A DNA stretch of 64,000 nucleotides from Arthrobacter sp. MMS18-M83 (GTDB lineage Bacteria; Actinomycetota; Actinomycetes; Actinomycetales; Micrococcaceae). The notes under the pieces are model-generated. The model did no database searches, was not told where the DNA came from, and saw only the letters and a list, made by a program, of their open reading frames with translations. The DNA lies in contig NZ_CP113343.1 of assembly GCF_026683955.1 (NCBI RefSeq), positions 372,001 through 436,000 of the forward strand. The letters are read 5' to 3'. Shown in pieces: positions 26,682 to 34,575 of the stretch (positions are counted from its first letter, which is position 1; the number at the start of each line of letters is the position of its first letter). The position numbers and the translations under genes are program-made.

Positions 26682-27746
26682 TCAGTTTCCTCTTGGTGTG
26701 AGCGTCCGCGACAGTTCCGCCGCTTTGCGCATAAGTTCCAGGATCATGGCGCCGAAGCTCTCGAATTTGGGATCGACAGTCCCGTCTGAGGCGTTACGCG
26801 CGTAACTCATTTCCAGCACAATGGCGAGCTTCCACCGCGCCAATATCACGTAGTAATCAATGTCTTCGGTGGAGCGTCCGCTGATCCGCTCATAGTGTTC
26901 AAGGAGATCATCGCGCGCGGGCATCCCGTCCAGGTTCAGGTAGCGGGAGGCGGTCATGTCATCGCCCTCCGGCCCCCAGGACATCAAAGCCCAGCCCAGG
27001 TCAAGCAGCGGGTCGCCAATCGTGGTCATTTCCCAGTCGATGACGGCCGCCAGGCTGGTCGGCATGTGATTGCTGAACATCACGTTGGCAAACTGGTAGT
27101 CGCCGTGCATGATGCCCGGTTCCCACTGCCGCGGACGGTTGCGGCGCAGCCACTCCGAGGTCTCCTCGAGCCCTGGCAGCTCACGAAACTGGTATTTCTT
27201 CAAGAAGGCCAGCCAGCGGTCAACCTGCCGATCGTGGAACCCATCCGGCCGCCCGAAGTCCGCGAGGCCACGTGCTTTCCAATCCACCCGGCTCAGCAGC
27301 GCGGCACCCTCAACCAGGCCGAAGGCCAAAGGTGCCTTGGCGTTTGAGTCCGAATTGAACGACGCCGGCCAGCCCTCAGATCCGCTGGGCGACCATCCGT
27401 CGATCTCCTTCATGAGGTAGAACGGAGCTCCCAGCACATCGGCATCATCGCAGCCGGCCACCAGTTCCGCATGCGGGACATCAGTGCCCTTCAAGGCTCG
27501 CAGCAGCGCGATTTCCCGCCGCAGCCCATCGTGGCGTTTGGCATCCGATCCCGCCGGCGGGGTGCGCAGTACGACCCGCTGGTCACCCTGGGTGACCAGA
27601 TACAACTCGTTCTGCGAGCCGCCGCTAAGCCTAGAAAGATGCGGAACTTCGCCTGCACCGGGGAGGTTCTGTTCATTCATCCAGCGGGCGAGCCGTTGCG
27701 GCTCCACGGCCGGCGGGGCGGATGTTTCCAAGTCGTTGGTTGTCAT
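26682..27746 (-). CDS. APH/ChoK-like phosphotransferase, probable hydroxyacyl-CoA kinase (LvaA/ACAD10-like)
   Basis: 354 residues from the ATG at 27746. A longer frame reaches 27833, but it would run through the palindromic promoter region shared with the divergent TetR. Kinase motifs are present: the nucleotide-loop LSGGSQNELYLV, the catalytic loop IMHGDYQFANVMFSN and the metal-binding VIDWEMTTIGDPLLDLGW. The family includes the kinase domain of ACAD10/11 and bacterial LvaA, which phosphorylate the 4-hydroxyl of an acyl-CoA. The co-directional ACAD10/11-type dehydrogenase at 24574 makes this reading much more likely than antibiotic phosphorylation. Confidence 0.85.
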   Translation of the reverse strand: MTTNDLETSAPPAVEPQRLARWMNEQNLPGAGEVPHLSRLSGGSQNELYLVTQGDQRVVLRTPPAGSDAKRHDGLRREIALLRALKGTDVPHAELVAGCDDADVLGAPFYLMKEIDGWSPSGSEGWPASFNSDSNAKAPLAFGLVEGAALLSRVDWKARGLADFGRPDGFHDRQVDRWLAFLKKYQFRELPGLEETSEWLRRNRPRQWEPGIMHGDYQFANVMFSNHMPTSLAAVIDWEMTTIGDPLLDLGWALMSWGPEGDDMTASRYLNLDGMPARDDLLEHYERISGRSTEDIDYYVILARWKLAIVLEMSYARNASDGTVDPKFESFGAMILELMRKAAELSRTLTPRGN

Positions 27747-27752
27747 AAGGAC

Positions 27753-27805
27753 AGAATGACATTCTCGTTGTAAAGAATCAAGATCTGCTTCTAAAGAATA
27801 TCTTT
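27753..27805. promoter_or_regulatory. Divergent promoter with two palindromes, probable operator of the second TetR
   Basis: A perfect palindrome AGAATG-A-CATTCT (27753-27765) and a second one AAAGA-ATA-TCTTT (27793-27805) in the 85 bases between the kinase and TetR starts. The octamer TAAAGAAT also occurs twice, 21 bases apart (27771 and 27792). This differs from the WTACNGTAA motif found elsewhere, so this block probably has its own regulator. Confidence 0.6.
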
Positions 27806-27831
27806 CTGAATGTCCCTGTAGACTGTTCTTC

Positions 27832-28452
27832 ATGAGAGTGAATGACGCACCTTTTCCGGTCCGGGCAGCAGTGGATCGTGCACTAGCGAAACAGACGCAG
27901 GAAGCGACGCGGGATGTCGAGTCGATTCTTGATGCCGCACTCCGCGTGGCGCAGCGGTGTGCGCCCGAGGCCCCGCGCGTAGCGGATATCGTTGCCGAGG
28001 CGGGTATTTCGAACCAAGCCTTCTACCGGTACTTCGCAGGCAAGGACGAACTCCTGAATGCCGTCTTTGAACGCGGGATCCAGCGACTGCACACCTATCT
28101 GGTCCACCAGATGGAAAAAGAGTCGGATCCGCGGGAGCAGATCACAGCTTGGATCCGAGGGATTCTGACCCAGGTGACGGATCAGACGGCAGCCCATCAA
28201 AGTGCCGCAGTCGTCCGGCAAATCAATCGGGGCGGCCAGCCAGACAACGGGTCCGGGCCACTCACCGCCCTCGGCGGGATGTTGGTGGACCCGATCAGGC
28301 AAGCTGGCAGCCGGGAGCCAGAGCTGGACGCGCAGGTCATCCTGGAGGCTGTCACCGGCACTCTCCGCCGGCACCTGAGTGCACTGACCGCACCGGACCA
28401 GGCCGAGAGCGCCCACATCGTGGCCTTCTGCCTGCGCGGACTCGCCGTCTGA
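27832..28452 (+). CDS. TetR-family regulator (local, divergent from the kinase operon)
   Basis: 206 residues. The N-terminal DNA-binding domain includes DVESILDAALRVAQRC and the helix-turn-helix VADIVAEAGISNQAFYRYFAGKDELLNAVFE. The C-terminal domain is all-helical and unclassified. It is divergent from the SDR-kinase-dehydrogenase block, with two palindromes in the intergenic DNA, which suggests that it represses that operon and itself. Its operator differs from the locus-wide motif. Confidence 0.9.
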   Translation: MRVNDAPFPVRAAVDRALAKQTQEATRDVESILDAALRVAQRCAPEAPRVADIVAEAGISNQAFYRYFAGKDELLNAVFERGIQRLHTYLVHQMEKESDPREQITAWIRGILTQVTDQTAAHQSAAVVRQINRGGQPDNGSGPLTALGGMLVDPIRQAGSREPELDAQVILEAVTGTLRRHLSALTAPDQAESAHIVAFCLRGLAV

Positions 28453-28548
28453 GCCGCAGTTGAAAAGGAACCGGCACCCCGATCCGGAATAACATCACAG
28501 CCGGCCCGGCTCAGCCGCACAATCCACAGAACCATGGCCAGGAGCACA

Positions 28549-29340
28549 ATGAAAACGGTTGGAAACACCGTGCCGGCACCTATGGCACTGACGAATCTTC
28601 GTGACCTGGGGGGCCTGCCCGTCGAGGGCGGAATCACCGCACACGGGGTGGCCTGGCGGTCCGACGACGTATCCTGCGTCCCAGGCGATGAAGCAACCGT
28701 GCTCCATCGGAATGGGTTGCGTACCGTCATTGACCTGCGGTCCCCGCGGGAAGCGTCCTTTACCGGGCGTGGGCCGCTGGGGACACTCTCAGCAGTTTCT
28801 TACCACCACATACCGTTAACGGCCGACGTAGCTGTACCCAGACCGGGTGACAGCTCGGCGATGAGTCTAGCCAGCGGGGCGCAGGCCTTCGGCCGATGGT
28901 ATGCCGCTCTGGTCGAAGAGCGGGCGGCAGAAATTGCCCTGGTCCTGAACATTATTTCCGCAAGCCGGGGCGCAACCCTGTTTCACTGTGCAGCCGGCAA
29001 GGACCGGACCGGCGTCGTGGCTGCCGTGCTCCTGAGCGCCATCGGCGCATCGGATGAGACCATAGTCGCGGACTACGTCCGGACCACCGACAATCTGGAC
29101 GCCCTGCATGAGCGCCTGACCGTTGTCCTGGGTCCGCTCCTCGCCGCACTGCCGGGCAAGCGGCTCGCGCTTGGGGGCCGGGGTAGCGCCAGGATGGGCG
29201 CGCATGCAGAGACCATTATGGCCATGCTCACGACGTTGCGGCAACGGCACGGCAGCATTCTGGAACCCATGCATGCCGCCGGACTGGACCAATCAACCGT
29301 CCAAAGGCTACGATCGCGGCTGCTGATCGGGCAACCATGA
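28549..29340 (+). CDS. Tyrosine-protein phosphatase (Y_phosphatase3/MptpB type)
   Basis: 263 residues from ATG 28549 with AGGAG directly upstream; an ATG 15 bases earlier has no ribosome site. The P-loop HCAAGKDRTG has the catalytic Cys at residue 147 and the Arg at +6, with Asp and Lys variants as in the bacterial MptpB family that removes phosphate from Tyr, Ser/Thr and phosphoinositides. N-terminal TNLRDLGGLPVEGG is the family start. It follows the TetR by 96 bases. A link to the neighbouring hydroxyacyl-CoA kinase is possible but unproven. Confidence 0.88.
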   Translation: MKTVGNTVPAPMALTNLRDLGGLPVEGGITAHGVAWRSDDVSCVPGDEATVLHRNGLRTVIDLRSPREASFTGRGPLGTLSAVSYHHIPLTADVAVPRPGDSSAMSLASGAQAFGRWYAALVEERAAEIALVLNIISASRGATLFHCAAGKDRTGVVAAVLLSAIGASDETIVADYVRTTDNLDALHERLTVVLGPLLAALPGKRLALGGRGSARMGAHAETIMAMLTTLRQRHGSILEPMHAAGLDQSTVQRLRSRLLIGQP

Positions 29341-29370
29341 GGGCCATAATCGGAGTACCCAGGTCACTGA

Positions 29371-29557
29371 TTAGCGGAGACACAAACGCTGTTGATCAAC
29401 ATCGCCTCGGTGCTCTGGGCCATCGCGACGGTCGTCTTTGAGGACGGAACAGCGCTTGACTGATGGCAGACCGACGCACGGGGCAGCCTTTCGTTGAACC
29501 AACCTGTCACGGCTTCCGGGACTGTCCCCGGTTGCACTTCGGCATCCGACCGGTCAA
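29371..29557 (+). pseudogene. Remnant of a cytochrome P450 C-terminus
   Basis: Two conceptual peptides in different frames resemble the last part of a P450. One is LAETQTLLINIASVLWAI followed by VVFEDGTALD (29371-29463), like the post-heme helix L region of eukaryote-type P450s. The other, from 29463, contains HGFRDCPRLHFGIRP, like the final G-x-x-x-x-P-x-x-F-x-x-x-I-x-P strand. No heme-binding Cys loop remains. The rest of the 394-base interval up to 29735 shows nothing recognisable. The identification is by eye. Confidence 0.4.
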
Positions 29558-29734
29558 CGGTCACCGGACCGGGATGTCTTGGCCACCGAATCCGGGCAGC
29601 AGTCACCAGTCTCGATTTGGCGATGTTCTGGGCCATACAAGGGTCGCTCCGGCTCGGTGGCCGGACAGACTGGGATGAACACGAATATTGAATTCCCGCA
29701 CCAAGCCGACAACAGATCCAGAATAAAGCGAGAT

Positions 29735-30220
29735 TCATTCGGCACGGTGCAAAACTTTCCCTGGAACTGCAGAGTCAAATGCTGCGACCACCAGCCTCCG
29801 AACAAGACCGGCCCATCGATCCACCGCATGGAAATCGGACGGCACTACTGTTAACCATGGATAGTCACCGATGAATACAGGCAGCGAATACGTTGGACCG
29901 TCGGCAATAAGCACCACCTCAATGGCGGCATCCAGGTCCCGTAATTCCGAAAGCAGCACGGCGAGGGACCAACGCTCCTCCGGATCGTAACCAACCAGCA
30001 CGACGCTTGGCAGCGGTACGCCTTGGCTCGCAGGCTGACCTTGCGCGGCATTGAGCCACTCCCGAGCAGCGTAGGTATCCTTGGCATCGATCAACGCCAC
30101 GGGCCGGGACCGGCCCCCTATCCCCTGATTTACCACTGACTGCTGTGCGGCATCCGTATTTACGCAAAGGATATTCGAACCCTGCGGAAAGAACGGCGGA
30201 AGGCGTTCGACCTCGGCCAT
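29735..30220 (-). CDS. Hypothetical protein
   Basis: 161 residues from the ATG at 30220; a TTG nine codons upstream is possible. The predicted alternation of strands and helices (NILCVNTDAAQQS, PSVVLVGYDPEERWSLAVLLSEL, IEVVLIADGP) hints at a small Rossmann-like or receiver-like alpha/beta fold, but no phosphorylation or binding motif is visible. It lies between the P450 remnant and the DoxX gene, upstream of neither. Function unknown, and it may itself be in decay. Confidence 0.5.
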   Translation of the reverse strand: MAEVERLPPFFPQGSNILCVNTDAAQQSVVNQGIGGRSRPVALIDAKDTYAAREWLNAAQGQPASQGVPLPSVVLVGYDPEERWSLAVLLSELRDLDAAIEVVLIADGPTYSLPVFIGDYPWLTVVPSDFHAVDRWAGLVRRLVVAAFDSAVPGKVLHRAE

Positions 30221-30254
30221 AGTGAACCCCGTGTTCTGCGTCAGCAAAGCTGTC

Positions 30255-30761
30255 TCATTTCGTTTGTGCCGAAGCGGGAGCCGGGCGCCAGCTCACGGCC
30301 AGCAGCACGGCCGCGCCGCCCACACCCAGGACGGCCGCTATGCCCGCGCCGACCCAGCCGGAGGACATGGCATCGATGCCCATCACATGGTCAACCGACA
30401 GCAATCCGGGACCGGCCACCGCGACGGCCGTGCAGGTCAACGCAAGGAGAAGAACGTATTCATACCCGTCCTTGAAAACAAAGAACCCGTTCCTGCGGTG
30501 GGCCGTTACCGTGGCCACAGCACAGACGCTGATCAGAGCAGCCGCCATCAGCGGCGTGAGCAGACCCAGGACCAGTCCCAGCCCGGCGGTAATCTCAACG
30601 GCCGCGGACAGGAACGCCTGCACCGCGGCGAATTTCATGCCCATGCTGTCAAACCAGCGGGCCGTGCCAGCCAGCCCACCAGGGCCGAAGGCGTGATTGT
30701 AGCCGTGGGCAATGAAGGTCCCCCCGACGGCCACACGCAGGATCAGCATAGCGACGTCCAT
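30255..30761 (-). CDS. DoxX-family membrane protein
   Basis: 168 residues from the ATG at 30761; the longer frame to 30899 would cross the divergent operator and is rejected. Four membrane spans are evident, with the DoxX hallmarks LILRVAVGGTFIAHGYNHAFG, then GAFLSAAVEI-like and LVLGLLTPLMAAALI segments. DoxX proteins are small quinone- or redox-associated membrane proteins found with oxygenases and thiol homeostasis systems. It is divergent from folE with the locus-wide operator between them, so it belongs to the same regulon. Confidence 0.8.
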   Translation of the reverse strand: MDVAMLILRVAVGGTFIAHGYNHAFGPGGLAGTARWFDSMGMKFAAVQAFLSAAVEITAGLGLVLGLLTPLMAAALISVCAVATVTAHRRNGFFVFKDGYEYVLLLALTCTAVAVAGPGLLSVDHVMGIDAMSSGWVGAGIAAVLGVGGAAVLLAVSWRPAPASAQTK

Positions 30762-30855
30762 GTCGTCCAAAGGGATCAGCTCCTCAATTTCTGTATCCGT
30801 GCGGTGGCACGGGGTGCAGTCGGGTTCGACAAAAACGGAATGACCGAATCGTGTC

Positions 30856-30879
30856 TTACCGTTGCCCTTACTGTAATAT
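30856..30879. promoter_or_regulatory. Tandem 12-bp operator between doxX and folE
   Basis: Units TTACCGTTGCCC (30856-30867) and TTACTGTAATAT (30868-30879), exactly 12 bp apart, in the divergent region between DoxX and GTP cyclohydrolase genes. This is the evidence that folE is under the control of the catabolic regulon. Confidence 0.62.
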
Positions 30880-30934
30880 ACTTCACAGCCAAGGTCCAAT
30901 AACCAGGGCCGGAATATGTTAAGGAGATATTTGA

Positions 30935-31552
30935 ATGACCATCATCGAAGTCGAAACACCGTTGTACGCATCTTCAGCTGTTCCGGTCGGCGCGCTAGGC
31001 ATGGACCGGACTGCCGCCACGGCGGCTGTCGCAGACTTGATCAGGGCGCTTGGGCGTGATCCGGAAAGCGCGCACCAGGCTGAGACGCCGCGGCGCGTGG
31101 CGGATGCCTTCATTGAGCTCCTGACCCCCAGGCCCATGGTGCTGACCACCTTTCCCAACGACGAGGACTACGATGAGCTGGTACTGGTCCGTAACATCCC
31201 GTTCCGGTCACTGTGCGAGCATCATCTCCTACCCTTTTCCGGCGTCGGGCATATCGCCTATCTGCCCGGTGAGCGGATTGTCGGTCTGTCAAAGCTTGCG
31301 AGGATCCTGGAGCATTTTGCCAGTGACTTCCAGGTCCAAGAACGCCTCACTAAGCAGGTCGCCGATCTACTGCAGGAACGGCTGGCACCCCGCGGTGTCG
31401 GCGTTGTGCTGGAGGCCGAGCATATGTGCATGACACTGCGGGGTGTCCGCTCCAGCGGTTCAAGCACCGTAACCAGCGCCTTCTACGGAACCCTTCGGGA
31501 AGACGCCCGCACCCGGGCCGAATTCATGTCACTCGCCGGCGTCCGGAACTGA
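30935..31552 (+). CDS. folE: GTP cyclohydrolase I
   Basis: 205 residues, full length for FolE. Zinc ligands are Cys94 and the following His in SLCEHHLLPF and the Cys in EAEHMCM near residue 165; the segment GVGHIAYLPGERIVGLSKLARI is diagnostic. It converts GTP to dihydroneopterin triphosphate, the first step of folate and tetrahydropterin synthesis. The AAGGAG ribosome site is clear. Its promoter carries the catabolic-locus operator, so it is probably a second, inducible FolE copy. It converges on the FolP2-GpgS operon. Confidence 0.95.
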   Translation: MTIIEVETPLYASSAVPVGALGMDRTAATAAVADLIRALGRDPESAHQAETPRRVADAFIELLTPRPMVLTTFPNDEDYDELVLVRNIPFRSLCEHHLLPFSGVGHIAYLPGERIVGLSKLARILEHFASDFQVQERLTKQVADLLQERLAPRGVGVVLEAEHMCMTLRGVRSSGSSTVTSAFYGTLREDARTRAEFMSLAGVRN

Positions 31553-31582
31553 TGAACCCGGAACTGGACAGCCGGCCCGGCA

Positions 31583-32311
31583 TCAGCGGACCGGGGCGGG
31601 CTGCCAGGTGGAAACTATGTACTGGACCCCGTAGGGGTCACCGGCGTAGAGCAGCTCCGCTTCGAGCTGCCCCGGCAAGGTTCCGGCAGCCCCCGCGAGC
31701 GCCTGCCACGCGGCTCGGCCCTGGACCAGCAAGGCCACGGCAAGGTCCTCGTCCAGACTCAACAGTGCTTCCGCGTCGCCTTTACCCAGTGCGATGGTGA
31801 CCTGATCGTCGTAGGAGGCTGCTCTCGGATCCAGATACCCCGGTGCTTTCGGTCCCCGCCGGGCACTTCCATCACCCATCACCAGCAGTGCTGTGCGCCC
31901 TGGTTCTTCGACCAGGGTCCGGCCGATCTTGGCATTTTGTTCGGCCGGCCGGTCAGAGCTGAGCGCCTGGAATCGGCGGGGCCCGTCCCATCCTGCTTCA
32001 TCGAGCAGTCTCGCGCCGATGCCCAGGCTAAGTGGCAATCCTGGAGTCACCATGACCGCCTCCCGTTCGCGGGATATGCCGATGCTCCGGGCATAGCGGT
32101 CGACGAAAAACGGTGTTGATGCGCCGTATTGCTGTGTGGCCTCGCCACCCCCGATGACGACGACGAGATCCGGCGACTGTCGTAAAAGCCATTGCACTGC
32201 CCGCACACAGGCGTCCGAGACCTCCACGACGGGCTCCGGGCGGCTGCCAGACGGTAGCAGCTCAGTGATCAGCAGCGGCGGGTGCGGACACACGGCCGCG
32301 GCGATCATCAT
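31583..32311 (-). CDS. Class III extradiol dioxygenase-like protein (catalytic role uncertain)
   Basis: 242 residues beginning AAAVCPHPPLLITELLPSG, the pattern of actinobacterial LigB/MEMO-superfamily proteins in which the PHPPL histidine is a metal ligand. A second conserved-looking segment is LLVMGDGSARRGPKAPGYLD. These short homologues are usually annotated as hypothetical, and ring-cleavage activity has not been shown for them to my knowledge. Its ATG overlaps the folP stop (ATGA), placing it third in the gpgS-folP operon. A role in pterin or aromatic chemistry is speculative. Confidence 0.65.
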   Translation of the reverse strand: MMIAAAVCPHPPLLITELLPSGSRPEPVVEVSDACVRAVQWLLRQSPDLVVVIGGGEATQQYGASTPFFVDRYARSIGISREREAVMVTPGLPLSLGIGARLLDEAGWDGPRRFQALSSDRPAEQNAKIGRTLVEEPGRTALLVMGDGSARRGPKAPGYLDPRAASYDDQVTIALGKGDAEALLSLDEDLAVALLVQGRAAWQALAGAAGTLPGQLEAELLYAGDPYGVQYIVSTWQPAPVR

Positions 32312-33186
32312 GCCAGGCCCCGCAGTGTGAGGGCAGGCTCCCGGGTCCCTCGTATTGCACCAACCATATCCAGGACCTGGCGCGTCGGAGCGACCTGGTG
32401 AACCCGGAAGACACTGGCACCGAGCCAGGCGCAGATGGCTGTGGCGGCAAGGGTTCCGGTCAACCGCTCTCCCACCGGCAGATTCAGTGTTTCCCCCACG
32501 AAGTCTTTATTGGACAGGGAGACCAGCACCGGCCAACCCGTCGCCGTCATCTCCCCGAGGCGCTGCGTCACTTCCAGGCTCTGCCGGGTGTTCTTCGCAA
32601 AGTCGTGTGCAGGGTCGATCAAGATGCTGCACGGGTCAACGCCCAAAGCAACACCCCGCTCCGCCAGCGCCACGGTGCGCTGGAGCACGTCCGCCATGAC
32701 GTCGCCATAGGCGACGCGGTGGGGCCGAGTCCGCGGGCTGACGCCGCCCGCGTGGGCGCAGACCAACGCCGCACCGTACTCTGCGGCGACCTCGGCGAGC
32801 CGTTCGTCATACCCGCCCCACGCGTCATTGAGCAGATCCGCCCCAGCTTCGCAAACCGCACGGCCCACCTCATGGCGCCAGGTATCCACGCTAATGACGA
32901 CGTCGGGGTGGGCCTGGCGCACGGCCGCGACAAATCCGACCGTGCGCCGCAGTTCCTCAGCCACGTCCACCTCGTCTCCGGGAGCCGCTTTGACGCCGCC
33001 AATGTCTATGATTTCCGCCCCGGCCGCCACCACCTCGTGCACGCGCTCCAGTGCAGCCTCAAAGGCATAGGTGGCCCCCCTGTCGAAAAAGGAATCAGGG
33101 GTGCGGTTGACGATAGCCATGATCAGCAGCTGGTCTCGGTCGAACTCCCTGTGCCCCAGCCTGAGCACGGCCCGGCCGCCGCTCAA
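32308..33186 (-). CDS. folP: Dihydropteroate synthase-like protein, FolP2 type
   Basis: 292 residues with the TIM-barrel DHPS signatures: LLIMAIVNRTPDSFFDRG, IIDIGGVKAAPGDEVDV, ISVDTWRHEVGRAVCEAGADLLND and the C-terminal VFRVHQVAPTRQVLDMV. The details (NRTPDSF, GGVKA, LCAHAGG) match mycobacterial FolP2, which neighbours gpgS there as it does here; whether FolP2 proteins make dihydropteroate is uncertain. It overlaps both neighbours by ATGA junctions. FolE lies nearby on the opposite strand. Confidence 0.9.
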   Translation of the reverse strand: MSGGRAVLRLGHREFDRDQLLIMAIVNRTPDSFFDRGATYAFEAALERVHEVVAAGAEIIDIGGVKAAPGDEVDVAEELRRTVGFVAAVRQAHPDVVISVDTWRHEVGRAVCEAGADLLNDAWGGYDERLAEVAAEYGAALVCAHAGGVSPRTRPHRVAYGDVMADVLQRTVALAERGVALGVDPCSILIDPAHDFAKNTRQSLEVTQRLGEMTATGWPVLVSLSNKDFVGETLNLPVGERLTGTLAATAICAWLGASVFRVHQVAPTRQVLDMVGAIRGTREPALTLRGLA

Positions 33187-34163
33187 CTGAGCGCCGCCGA
33201 CTTGCCGTAGGCAGGCATACTGGCTGCGGCGGGACGCTCGGCCAGCGGAATCGGCCGCGCGGCAGGAAGGACATCCTGCCCGTCGGCAGACCGTGTGTAC
33301 TGGAGCAGCTGGCCAGTCGGATCCGTCCAGGCGCGGTCCGGCCGGCGTCGATCGCCGACGGCGAGCAGTTCCGCCGCCATCAGGGCCAGATCATGGTTGC
33401 TCTGGTGCTCATGCGCCCTGGACCCCAAATCAACCTGCGCTATGGCATCCAGACCGGAAATCGCATAGGCGTCAAGGACAGTAGCGAGTTCCACACCGTA
33501 GCCCACTGGGACCCGGATTGATTCCATCAGGCTGCGCCGCACCGCCCATTCACCGGCGAGGGGTTGAACCAGTCCGGCCAGATCCGGCCACCAGAGGTTA
33601 AGTAACGGGCGCGCCACCAGCTCCGTGACTCGGCCGCCGTCGGTCCCCGCCGGCTGCCCGAATGAGGCTGAGACGCGGTCGTAGAAGCCCTTGACCAGCC
33701 GGATATCCGTCCCATCTAGAAGAGGCCCCAGCAGCCCGGTGACGAAATGAGGTCCCCACAGCGTCAGATCCGCGTCCATGAAGACGATGATGTCTCCCGA
33801 AGTTACAAAGAGCGACTTCCACAGCGCCTCGCCCTTGCCCCGGAGGGGCGCCACGTCCGACAGGATGCCGCTCGCCGCATAGACCTCGGCGCCGGCGCTG
33901 GCCGCAATGGTGGATGTTTCGTCGGTGGAGTCTGAATCGATGACAACCAGCTCATCAATCAGCGGCACCCGCTCCATGAGCTCCCGCCGCAAAGTCAGGA
34001 CTACGTCCGCAATCGTTCGTTCCTCGTTGTGGGCGGGGATCACGACGCTGATCCTGTGGTTCCCCGCTGCCTTTGCAGCCATCAGGGCCGGTAGCGGCCA
34101 ATCGCTGCTGCGCGAAGTCCGCCGGCTGAACCATGCGGAGGCCTTGGGGGTCATATGGTCCAT
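33183..34163 (-). CDS. gpgS: Glucosyl-3-phosphoglycerate synthase
   Basis: 326 residues from the ATG at 34163, preceded by AGAGAAG; a longer frame to 34241 has no support. It is a GT81/GT2-like glycosyltransferase: RISVVIPAHNEERTIADVV, ELVVIDSDSTDET, the RGKGEALWKSL loop, the metal-binding DAD in IIVFMDADLTLWGP, and C-terminal SRAHEHQSNHDLALMA. It makes glucosyl-3-phosphoglycerate from a nucleotide glucose and 3-phosphoglycerate, the first step to glucosylglycerate or methylglucose lipopolysaccharide. The gpgS-folP2 gene pair is conserved in actinobacteria. Confidence 0.92.
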   Translation of the reverse strand: MDHMTPKASAWFSRRTSRSSDWPLPALMAAKAAGNHRISVVIPAHNEERTIADVVLTLRRELMERVPLIDELVVIDSDSTDETSTIAASAGAEVYAASGILSDVAPLRGKGEALWKSLFVTSGDIIVFMDADLTLWGPHFVTGLLGPLLDGTDIRLVKGFYDRVSASFGQPAGTDGGRVTELVARPLLNLWWPDLAGLVQPLAGEWAVRRSLMESIRVPVGYGVELATVLDAYAISGLDAIAQVDLGSRAHEHQSNHDLALMAAELLAVGDRRRPDRAWTDPTGQLLQYTRSADGQDVLPAARPIPLAERPAAASMPAYGKSAALS

Positions 34164-34252
34164 TGCTTCTCTTTCAATAGGGACACCAGCATGGCAAGTG
34201 GTGCCGCTAAAGACGTCCCTGTCCGCAGCGACACCACCCATTTAGAGCGTTA

Positions 34253-34549
34253 TTAGTCCGTCAAACTCGAGCCGGGGCCGCTGTACCGCAGGAAGCCGGA
34301 GGAAATTTGGTCGTTAGCTGCAGCGCGGGAATTTCGGGCCGCCGATTCCTGCAGGCTGTTCAGCCGCGTGGTGGCGGATTCAATCAGGGCCAGCTTGGCG
34401 CCGTCGTCGGTGTCCGACTTAGCTAGCAGGTCAGCAAGGACCATCTGCGTTTTTTCAATCTCTTCCCGCAGCCGCGCGGCCGACTCATTGTACGTGAGCA
34501 GATCGTGATCGTCTTCAACTTCGCGCCCAAACAGCTCTTCGGTGTTCAT
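34253..34549 (-). CDS. Small coiled-coil hypothetical protein
   Basis: 98 residues from the ATG at 34549 (AAGGGG six bases upstream); a longer frame to 34606 would overlap the operator. The central part (RLREEIEKTQMVLADLLAKS and KLALIESATTRLNSLQESA) is heptad-like and strongly helical, and the ends are polar. No family is recognised. It is divergent from the amidohydrolase gene with a three-unit operator between them. Confidence 0.6.
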   Translation of the reverse strand: MNTEELFGREVEDDHDLLTYNESAARLREEIEKTQMVLADLLAKSDTDDGAKLALIESATTRLNSLQESAARNSRAAANDQISSGFLRYSGPGSSLTD

Positions 34550-34575
34550 GATGCCCCTTAATCCCGTTAGGTCTT

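Noticed and set aside
26682..27746. Aminoglycoside resistance kinase
   Set aside because: APH-like motifs are shared with hydroxyacyl-CoA kinases, and the neighbouring ACAD10/11-type dehydrogenase and SDR favour the catabolic role.
33183..34163. Cell-wall polysaccharide glycosyltransferase
   Set aside because: Motif details and the FolP2 neighbour match GpgS rather than general family 2 transferases.
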